Below are positions 40,941 through 49,483 of a DNA stretch of 64,000 nucleotides, in pieces; within the stretch, counting starts at the first letter, position 1; each line of letters opens with the position of its first letter. The position numbers were made by a program, and so were the translations under genes. The notes beneath the pieces are model-generated. The model searched no databases. It had not been told where the DNA came from and saw only the letters and a list, made by a program, of their open reading frames with translations. The stretch spans positions 6,704,501 through 6,768,500 of the forward strand of contig JAXRKN010000044.1 of NCBI GenBank assembly GCA_038502055.1. The letters run 5' to 3'. Origin of the DNA: Tanytarsus gracilentus (Eukaryota; Arthropoda; Insecta; Diptera; Chironomidae).

Positions 40941-41575
40941 TAAAATTTATTAATTTTCTCTACTCGCATAAAAATTTAAAACTTTCTATTTAAATTTAAA
41001 ATGACCGTTGCGATTGAATTTTCATTACCTTTAACCGCCAAAAAATAAAAATGATTTTTTTTAGAAAAATTTTCTCATTAACGTTTTATAAATTTTAGAT
41101 ATTAATCACAAGCATTTCAATTTTAAAAATGCGAGTCAGAAATTGAAAAGCTTCTTTTTGTGCAGCATAAACAGGGCAATAAAAAAGTACTCTCGAAGAC
41201 ATTCCCCGAATAAAATAAAATAAAGAGCATCAGAAATGGTAAAAAGAGCTACTTAATGCCATTTACAGGCACTCTCGATGATGAATTTCGTTTTATTTTT
41301 GCATTTAATGAGGAAATTCGCTTTTCAGTTCTCTTTTGAACAGTAAACGGTGGCAAGAGGAACGCGCTCATTTTATTAATAAAATTGAAATACGAAGGAA
41401 ATTGTCGCTAAGTCGCTTTCTATCCTGAAGCTATGAAACAAAATGAATTTTTGTCATTCAACAAATTTTCTATACTTTCTTTATTGTAATTTTTGTTCCG
41501 TTGTTTGTTTAGCAGCTTGGAATTGTTTAAGTGGAGGTTTGAGCAGATTTTTACTTTATTGAATTTTGAGACGTT

Positions 41576-41697
41576 TGCAAGGGATGAAAACTTTTTTTAA
41601 ATGGCAATTTTTTATGATAAAATTGATCTTTTTTATTGAATAAAAAAAATAATTTTCGACAATTTTTAAAACTCGAAAACTTTTTTCATGCCTCGCA
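41576..41697. mobile_element. MITE-like element, 15-bp inverted ends
   Basis: The left end TGCAAGGGATGAAAA (41576-41590) and the right end, reading TGCGAGGCATGAAAA on the other strand (41683-41697), match at 13 of 15 positions. The interior is A/T-rich. Such ends resemble hAT-type termini. Confidence 0.5.
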
Positions 41698-42381
41698 AGT
41701 TTTTCACTTTTTTAATAAAAATTGACATTAAAAACAACTTTTTACTTATTTAGTTCCAATCATACCGTTCGAAATCGTTTAATACTAAGCGATCATGTGC
41801 AAGCAGCGACCCGCGAGTCGACAGGATGAAAAACGCTCGAGGAAATGTTTGAAAACTAATTTCACTGAAATCTCTTAATCCCATTTCGGTCTTGCTGCTT
41901 TGCGCTGTGATATTTTGCCTGTCAGCGTGGTTACTACTGCTCTAATCCCCCCGAACGAATATCAACAATTTTGGAAATGTTTTCGGAAGTCACAGAGCGC
42001 TCGCTATTGATGCTGTGTCAATGTCCTGCTGTTGCAAAATTGATTAGTCAAAAGGCATTTTGTGTCGCTACTGAATTTGATAAGGTTACGATCTTAAAAT
42101 TAAACCGTCACTCTTTATTCAAAGTTTAATCAATCAATATCGTGATAGATAATTTTTTATGGCACAGCTTACGAAAATGGCTCAATTAAATTTTTTCACC
42201 CCATCAAAAGTGATTTGATTGATAAATGATGACAGTCATGTGTGATATGTCTCGGGAAATCCATAAAAATATCATAAGAAAATTATTCAGATTATAATTG
42301 GGGATTGTTCAAAAATTTATTGAGATTGATTAAATTTTAAGTTTTAATATTTAACGAATTTTCTAATTTTAAATTTTATAA

Positions 42382-42470
42382 GTTCATGACAAGGGGTCCC
42401 CAACTCCCATATAAATCCATATAAAATTTATATGGATTTATATGGGAGTTGGGGACCCCTTGGTTCATGA
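42382..42470. mobile_element. 73-bp palindromic hAT-type MITE with 8-bp TSD
   Basis: Two 36-bp arms, 42390-42425 and 42427-42462, are perfect reverse complements around a single central A. The outer ends read CAAGGGGTCCCCAACTCCC on each strand. The palindrome is bracketed by an exact 8-bp direct repeat, GTTCATGA, at 42382-42389 and 42463-42470. An 8-bp target-site duplication and a CA(A)GGGGTCCCCAAC-like terminus are typical of hAT-superfamily DNA transposons. The element is reduced to its termini, so it is non-autonomous. Perfect arms and duplication imply a recent insertion, about 490 bp upstream of the TATA box of the GH18 gene. Confidence 0.85.
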
Positions 42471-42787
42471 AATAAAAATTTTCTAAATCACTTCCTTAAT
42501 AAATCGTCACAACTTTACAATAAAATTTCACATCAATCGTTAGAATTTATGAGCATGGCGATTAGAAAGCCATAAAAGTCTCCCTAAACCCATTTTTGGC
42601 GTCAGAATTATTACGTCAGAAAAAATATAAATTTCTGAAGTTGATTTCTAGCGAAAAAAAATAACAAACAATCAATTTTATGATTATGACTAACATACTC
42701 TCATTCTTGATGGCACTCAAATTGAGGATAATCTCGATAAATCAGTGAAGTTCGACTTCAAAGTGAAAACAAAAATAAAACTGCGTC

Positions 42788-42966
42788 CTTATCGCTTTGA
42801 TGGAACCTCTTTAATGCCTTAATTGTTTTTCAATTGAAGTTTTTATCAACAGAAAATTGTCTATTGCGGATAACGAGCTTTAATTTTTAACCGTCATTCG
42901 TCGATAAGATTGGAAGCGGCTTTTCTTCTTCCGCGCTCACAATCTTATCACAAAGGGTATATAAAT
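42788..42966 (+). promoter_or_regulatory. GH18/CBM14 gene promoter: GATA motifs and TATA box
   Basis: TATATAAAT at 42958-42966 is a good TATA box, placing transcription start near 42990, about 70 bp before the ATG at 43059. Three GATA-factor motifs precede it: CTTATC at 42788-42793, GATAAG at 42903-42908 and CTTATC at 42944-42949. GATA factors drive midgut genes in flies, so gut expression is a reasonable inference for a chitin-binding mucin. Confidence 0.55.
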
Positions 42967-43058
42967 GGCACTCATAACTCTTAATCCTGCTAGTCTATCC
43001 GTGAATTTTAAACAGTGAATAAGAAAAAATAAAAAGTGGAAGAAAAAATTTCAAGAAA

Positions 43059-46000
43059 ATGAAAACTTTAGCATTAATTTGCATAGTAATGTGCGTCACA
43101 TCGAGGTCACTAGCGCAGACAAGTATGAATCAGAAGGATTATTTGAAAAGTTCAGAGATAAGAGAAATACGTCACTTCCGGTCTATGAAAAATCGCAAAA
43201 AAATAGTTCTAGAATGAGAAAATGTGGATGAAACTTTTGAAATGGAATATAAAAAGTGAAAATGAGCATTGAAAGTTAAATTAGAAAGAAATTGTGCAAA
43301 AAATTAAACAAATCTTGAGATTAGTAGAAAAAATTTTAATCTTGTGACTCAAAAGTGACAAAGGGATGGATAACCACTTGTGATAAAAAATTTTTAAACT
43401 AAAAAAATTTATTTTTGTGATTAAAAAATTTAAATATTAAAAAAATTACAAACAAATTTTATAGCTCCGCTATTAATTTTTTTTTGATGATAAACTTTTT
43501 AATTGTGTTTTTAAAAAATATCAAAAGTGATCATCCCTAGATGTGAATTAAGGAAGTTAAAACAGTGAATAATCATTCGGAAATTTGACTTTTTATGGGA
43601 CAAAAAAATGTTATCTTAAAAAAGTTATCAATAGTTTATTTTTGTCTCTGATAAAGATGTGATTAATTAACTTTGTCACTCACGTTTTCCTTTTCACATT
43701 GTTTACAGAAAAGGTCGTGTGCTCGTGGACGCCAGAGGTAAGTGATTTGCGCGATAAGATTATAAAAATCTAATATTTTTTTTCTGACCAGTCTGCTTTA
43801 TCAAATTATCAAGAGCGATTTTATATTGAGTACCTCAACAAGTCGATTGAATACTGCACTCATTTTATTTACCCTGGAATAAGAAATTATTTGGATGGTG
43901 GTTTAATTTCCGACTCAATGTCAGCACCAGCTTATGGTAATATATTTATTTAAATTTTATATTATTTTTTTAATGTTTAAATTTTTTTAGATTACCTTAA
44001 CAAGTTTTCACAGCTTCGATCTTTTAATTCGAACATAAAACTCTTAATTGGTCTGGGAGGTCCCGATCAGGGTCGAGATACATTTCATTTACTCGGAAGC
44101 TTAACAACATCTCGAAGTTATTACATCAACAATGTGAAAGATCTCGTTACTGTTTATAACCTCGATGGTATTGATTTTGATTGGCAATATCCAGGAATAC
44201 AAGACGACTGGATTGCAGACGATAAAGTTTTTTACATCGAGTATCTGAATGCATTTCGAAGTGCACTCGGAAATGACAAAATTATTTCGGTTTCGGTTGC
44301 CGCAAAACCTGAAGACATCAGCCGTTCCTACAATGTTCCAGCTCTAGTTCCAATTGTCGATTTTATTAACCTCAAAACTTATAACTTGAGAGGCGCATCA
44401 GCAGGTGATTACAGTAGAACTGCCTTCCACTCACCACTTAGAGTTGGACAAACTGATATTTTGCCCGAAAGTGAATGGAATGTTGAAGCAATTGTGGAAA
44501 ATTGGAAGAAAGAAGCTGGAGGTGCAAACATTGACAATAAATTAATAATTGGAGTATCAACATTCGGAAGAAGTTTCACTTTAGAGAATGAAGCTAACAA
44601 TGGCGTTGGTGCTGTATCAGTTGGAATAGGAAAAGGTGGCGTAGTTTTACCAAATTATACTGACTTCAAAGGAATTCTCGCATATCGAGAAATATGCAGA
44701 GGAATTTTGAATAGTGGATGGGTAGATAATTGGGATCAAAATCAACTTGCTCCCTATTCACTTTTCAGTGACCAATGGGTGGGATATGACAGCATAAAAT
44801 CATCCATATTTAAAATTATTTACGCTTTTAATACGACTGCCACTGGCGGCGTTAATTATGTGCGTCTTGAGCTTGAAGATTTTAGTAAGTTATGCTTGAA
44901 AGTCTATTTAAGTATATTAATAATTTGTGAATTTAGATGGCTCGTGTGGTGAAGGAGAATATCCCTTGATTTACTGGGCAAATGAAATCCTTGTGAACGG
45001 GGTGAATTTACTTAAAATATAGATAATTTAAGTTCAGAATAAAAATTAACACTTGTTTATTTATTTAGGCTTCACCACCAGATTTCATAAATCCGCCAAC
45101 AACAACTGAACAACAAACAGAACCCACCACAACAACTGAGACGACTTTACCAGGAGAACCTACTAATACAACAACTTCAGAAGAGCCAACAACCACGTCA
45201 CAATCAACAGAAGAGCCAACTACCACGTCACAATCAACAGAAGAGCCAACAACCACTTCACAATCTACAGAAGAACCTACAACAATGTCACAATCAACAG
45301 AAGAGCCAACTACCACGTCACAATCAACAGAAGAGCCAACAACAACTTCCCAATCTACAGAAGAACCTACAACAACGTCACAATCAACAGAAGAGCCCAC
45401 GACAAGCACATCAAACAATGGCCAATATCCAACCCCTTCAATAACACCAACACTTTTTCCAACCGAACCAACTTTCCATACAGATCCACAATTTTCTTCT
45501 TCAACCTCTTCAGATCAATCGTCAAGCTATCCGACACCAGAAATCACACCCGATTTATCACCATGTAAAATTATTTAAATAAAATTTTAGCAATCAAAAT
45601 ATTAAAAATTTAATTTTAGCTACAACATCAAGCAGTGTTACTGACTCTTCAAGTACAAGAAGTGAGCCTTTGACAACTTTGTCAACTGTTACAGATGAAC
45701 CTAGCACAAGCAGTGAGCCTTTGACTACTTTGTCAACAGTCACAAATGAACCAAATACAAGCAGTGAGCCTTTGACTACTTTGTCAACTGTTACAAATGA
45801 GCCAAATACAAGCAGTGAGCCTTTGACTACTTTGTCAACTGTTACAGATGAACCAAATACAAGCAGTGAGCCTTTGACTACTTTGTCAACTGTTACAGAT
45901 GAACCAAATACAAGCAGTGAGCCTTTGACTACTTTGTCAACTGTTACAGATGAACCAAATACAAGCAGTGAGCCTTTGACTACTTTGTCAACAGTCACAA

Positions 46001-48186
46001 ATGAACCAAATACAAGCAGTGAGCCTTTGACTACTTTGTCAACTGTTACAGATGAACCAAATACAAGCAGTGAGCCTTTGACTACTTTGTCAACTGTTAC
46101 AGATGAACCAAATACAAGCAGTGAGCCTTTGACTACTTTGTCAACTGTTACAAATGAGCCAAATACAAGCAGTGAACCTAACACAAGCAGCGAGCCTTTA
46201 GACACCTCAACATCCCTTCCTGATTTTAATACTCCTCCAACTGGTCCAGTTACACCCCCAGTTGATCATCTTTGCTTACCGAATAAAACGGGAAATATTC
46301 GTCATCCTTACGATTGCACAAAATATATTGCATGTGTTCATGGTTACGCCTATATCATGACTTGCATAAATGAAGCTAATGGATTAGTTTTGTATTATGA
46401 TGAAGAAAATGATCAATGTGTCTACCCGGGATTAGTTCAGTGCATTATAGATGAGATCACTTCCACAATTGAACCAGCAACTTCAACTTTAAACTCAAAC
46501 AGTGAAATTGATATGTCTTCTGAGCCAGACTTTATTACGCCACCTGGATTACCGAATGAAGTTGATTTTGTGTGTCCACCAACAGTTGCAAGAAACTTTA
46601 GACATCCAAATGATTGTACAAGATTTATTTCTTGCGTTTGGGGTATTTTATATGTTCGAGATTGCACTGATCCTTCTTCAGGTATAATTCTTCATTATGA
46701 TGAGGGTCGCGATATGTGTATGTGGCCTCATGAAACTACTTGCATAGTCGATGAAACTACAATGTCCTTAGACACCACTGAAAGCAGTGCAGTAACAACT
46801 GAAAGCAGTGCAGTAACAACTGAAAGCAGTGCAGTAACAACTGAAAGCAGTGCAGTAACAACTGAAAGCAGTGCAGTAACAACTGAAAGCAGTGCAGTAA
46901 CAACTGAAAGCAGTGCAGTAACAACTGAAAGCAGTGCAGTAACAACTGAAAGCAGTGCAGTAACAACTGAAAGCAGTGCAGTAACAACTGAAAGCAGTGC
47001 AGTAACAACTGAAAGCAGTGCAGTAACAACTGAAAGCAGTGCAGTAACAACTGAAAGCAGTGCAGTAACAACTGAAAGCAGTGCAGTAACAACTGAAAGC
47101 AGTGCAGTAACAACTGAAAGCAGTGCAGTAACAACTGAAAGCAGTGCAGTAACAACAGAAAGTAGTCCACCTGCCACTGAAAGCAGTGCAGTAACAACTG
47201 AAAGCAGTGCAGTAACAACTGAAAGCAGTGCAGTAACAACAGAAAGTAGTCCACCTGCCACTGAAAGCACAATTTCAATAGATGAAACAAGTTCAACAGA
47301 TGAATCGCCTCCTGATTTTATCACACCACCTGGCCTTCTCCCTACAGTTCCTGTAAATTTTGATTGTCCTCCAAATGTTGCTAGAAACTTTAGACATCCT
47401 CTAGACTGTACACGATTTATTTCTTGCGTTTGGGGTATTTTATATGTTCGAGATTGCACTGATCCTTCTTCAGGTATAATTCTTCATTATGATGAGGGTC
47501 GCGATATGTGTATGTGGCCTCATGAAACCACTTGCATAGTTGATGAAACAACAATATCCATGGAAACCACTGAAAGGAGTCCAACTAGCACTGAAAGCAC
47601 AATATCACTGGAAACCACTGAAAGTAGCACAGCTACTGAAATAAGTTCAACTGAAGAAACGCCGCCTGATTTTATTACACCACCTTCCACAACAGCTCCT
47701 CCTCCTGGTCTACCGCCAGTCGATTTTGTGTGTCCTCCAACAGTTTCGAGGAATTTCAGACATCCGCATGATTGTACGAGATTCATCTCGTGTGTTTGGG
47801 GAACGCTTTTTGAACGAGATTGCATAAATCCCAACACTGGCACGGTTCTTTATTATGACGAGGAGCTTGACATGTGCGTGTGGCCTCATCAGACAGTTTG
47901 TGTTATTGATGTCACAACTTCAACTGAGGAACCACCTCCTGAAATAACACAACCAACAACCACCACTCTTCCTCCACCAGGCGGTCCACCAATCGACTTT
48001 GAATGTCCCCTTGGAGTTGATGGAAATTTTGAGCATCCAACTGACTGCACGCTCTTCATCATGTGCTCAAACAATCAAATGTACATTATGACTTGCATCA
48101 ACTCAGTCAATCAAGTTATTCTCTATTTCGATGTGAATAGAAATCAATGCGTCTTTCCATGGCAATCAACTTGTACAATGCCCTAG
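43059..48186 (+). CDS. Secreted GH18 chitinase-like mucin with five CBM14 domains
   Basis: Exons join 43059-43122, 43709-43737, 43792-43936, 43991-44884, 44937-45001, 45069-45564 and 45620-48186, giving about 1419 residues; an in-frame stop at 43020 supports the ATG. Residues 1-20 form a signal peptide. The GH18 fold (about 22-397) begins KKVVCSW and ends near NGSCGEGEYP. The DxxDxDxE motif reads DGIDFDWQ, with catalytic Glu replaced by Gln145; the MxYD position reads LKTYN (Asn211); the strand-8 Trp appears to be Val370. Hydrolysis is therefore unlikely and chitin binding probable. A Thr/Ser mucin region built from in-frame repeats follows. Five CBM14 (peritrophin-A) domains with six cysteines each lie at 783-839, 883-939, 1147-1203, 1269-1325 and 1360-1416. 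Likely a peritrophic-matrix or cuticle structural protein. Imaginal disc growth factors also carry Gln there but lack mucin and CBM14 regions. The exon 5 donor is uncertain: 44993 is an alternative in the same phase. Confidence 0.88.
43362..43538. mobile_element. MITE-like element inside intron 1 of the GH18 gene
   Basis: AGGGATGGATAACCACTT at the left end and a right end reading AGGGATGATCACTT on the other strand (43525-43538) form imperfect inverted ends. The A/T-rich interior carries ATAGCTCCGCTAT at 43461-43473, linking that motif to this type of element. Confidence 0.4.
43461..43473 (+). repeat. Dispersed motif ATAGCTCCGCTAT
   Basis: Exact copy followed by TAATTTTTTTTT, within the AT-rich element in intron 1 of the GH18 gene. 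Confidence 0.45.
43709..43737 (+). other. 29-nt microexon of the GH18 gene
   Basis: The acceptor TTTACAG and donor GTAAGT bracket 29 nt that join in frame to exon 1 and encode KVVCSWTPE, the first beta strand of the GH18 fold (compare KVVCYY in chitinases). Phase and homology together support it. Confidence 0.8.
45198..45407 (+). repeat. Coding minisatellite 1: 30-bp unit, 7 copies
   Basis: Seven tandem copies encode SQSTEEPTTT, one with Met for the last Thr. The array lies in exon 6 of the GH18 gene, is likely O-glycosylated, and has a period divisible by three. Confidence 0.9.
45670..46179 (+). repeat. Coding minisatellite 2: 51-bp unit, 10 copies
   Basis: Ten tandem copies encode LTTLSTVT(D/N)EPNTSSEP, 17 residues each. 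The copies are nearly identical; D/N and synonymous GTTACA/GTCACA variants are shared between non-adjacent units. It follows the exon 7 acceptor by about 50 bp. Confidence 0.9.
46573..46743 (+). other. CBM14 domain 2, near-copy of domain 3
   Basis: Six-cysteine chitin-binding domain (residues 883-939). Positions 46622-46736 are identical over 115 bp to 47414-47528 in domain 3, while domains 1, 4 and 5 differ widely. Confidence 0.9.
46780..47262 (+). repeat. Coding minisatellite 3: 21-bp unit, 23 copies
   Basis: Eighteen copies of the unit encoding ESSAVTT are followed by ESSPPAT, three more ESSAVTT and a final ESSPPAT. Most units are identical at nucleotide level. The array lies between CBM14 domains 2 and 3. 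Confidence 0.9.
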
Positions 48187-48257
48187 AACTTTCTAGTCCA
48201 AAATATTCAGCTCGATATATATATTTAAACATTTATGTAGCAATCAGGAATTTATAT

Positions 48258-48267
48258 AATAAATAAA
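48258..48267 (+). terminator. Poly(A) signals of the GH18/CBM14 gene
   Basis: Two overlapping AATAAA hexamers (48258-48263 and 48262-48267) lie about 75 bp after the TAG stop and are followed by TGTG-containing sequence. Confidence 0.6.
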
Positions 48268-49451
48268 CAGAAAATATGTGCGACAAAAAATTTTTGCTCT
48301 AACTCCAATAACTTATTGACGATAGGAATTTTTAAGGGTTTGTTCGATGATTGAGTCCAAGTTGAGTTTGAAAATTTTCAGAGTCGATCTCAAAAGTGAC
48401 CTAAACCCCAAAATTTTCCTTCTCTTCAAACCGAAAAACTCATAAATTCGCCGAGTATCCAATATCGTAAAAAAAATATATATTTTTGTCGCTGATGGCA
48501 ATTTGAATCCCAACATTTTTTATTTCGGGTTGCTGTTTCAACGGATGACTGGCAAAAAGAGGGCTTATGTGAAACACACACACACGACGGTGAATGCAAA
48601 TCCGCTAAGTAGCAAATATGATAAAACCATATATTTTCATAACAGCAGAAAAAAGAGAGATGGAAAAAATGTCCGCAATTGCAGGAGAAAAATCTAATGC
48701 GATATAAGAAGCTTTTGCTTTTTTTACGCTTATAATGTCATCGTCAATTTATTTAAATTTTTCTTCCAGCTCCCATAAATTATGATTCGCAAGCCTCTTC
48801 TCGAGAGCGGATGAAAAAATCAACCACAGTGTACACAAGCAGCACCGGTGTGAATGTATGTAATAATCCTAATTCAACATTGCAAATAAATATGGAGCGA
48901 AGCACCAGATGAGGATGACATGTGTCTGAAGATTTTATGAGCGCTAAGAGGTGGAGGAGAGGGATGAATATGGAGAAAGTTGGATCCCATAAATTAACCC
49001 ATTTTCCGCATGCAAATAAAGAGGACCGAAATTGAAGGATTCGAGGATTTTTATTAAAATCTGGGTTTGAAGATTTTATGACTTTTTGAGGGTTGTGAAA
49101 AAAAATTTAAAAACATTTTTTTTGCATCTGATTTTTTTTAATTCAAATTTTTAAAAATCGTAAATTTTAACTTCATCCCCTAATAGCAATTCAACATTCA
49201 AATAAAAATACCACTTTTGGCTCTTCTCTCGTGTCCACAAAATACAAAATTTATGTGCTATTTGATTGTGCGGTTCGCATTCATTTAGTTCGAGGGTACA
49301 AACAGGGAGAAACCAAAAAAGCGCCATGAACATTTTTTTATGTTGCTTTTTGAGAGAAGGGGAAAAGTGACCGAAAAAATTTATTGCCACCAGATAAGTT
49401 TTACAATATTGTCATGCGATCGAGCTTCGGTTTTGATGAAAATTAAAAAGA

Positions 49452-49483
49452 GAAATTTCAGTTGAAAAATCGACTGAAATTTC
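49452..49483. repeat. Hairpin: 14-bp stem, AAAA loop
   Basis: GAAATTTCAGTTGA (49452-49465) pairs with TCGACTGAAATTTC (49470-49483), with one G-U wobble and a loop of four A. No T-run terminator, tRNA or known element is adjacent. It could be a small inverted repeat or a stem of a non-coding RNA. Confidence 0.5.

Larger units (their letters stand above)
22611..42957. other. Trim9 5' UTR and 20 kb non-coding interval
   Basis: Starting with the Trim9 5' UTR (extent unknown), this interval separates Trim9 from the divergent GH18 gene. I recognise no protein-coding exon. Open frames up to 126 codons exist (for example 28083-28463 and 39405-39770) but lack domain similarity, signal peptides or flanking splice signals. 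It holds a GAGA-rich tract (23141-23179), MITE-like elements (31142-31240, 34899-34958, 41576-41697), B-box-like repeats (37021, 39347, 40930), a (GAT)n run near 26175-26190, the hAT-type palindrome at 42382-42470, and many AT-rich patches. Enhancers or non-coding RNAs cannot be excluded. Confidence 0.5.

Noticed and set aside
45065..47459. Long minus-strand open frames (up to 243 codons) opposite the GH18/CBM14 gene
   Set aside because: They are antisense shadows of in-frame tandem repeats. Repeats whose period is a multiple of three stay open in several frames, and the peptides (repeats of LLSVVTA or SLLVFGS) have no domain or start context.
43059..48186. Assigning the GH18 gene to the imaginal disc growth factors
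   Set aside because: The Glu-to-Gln change is shared, but these growth factors are compact single-domain proteins without a mucin region or CBM14 domains, so only a chitinase-like label is supported.
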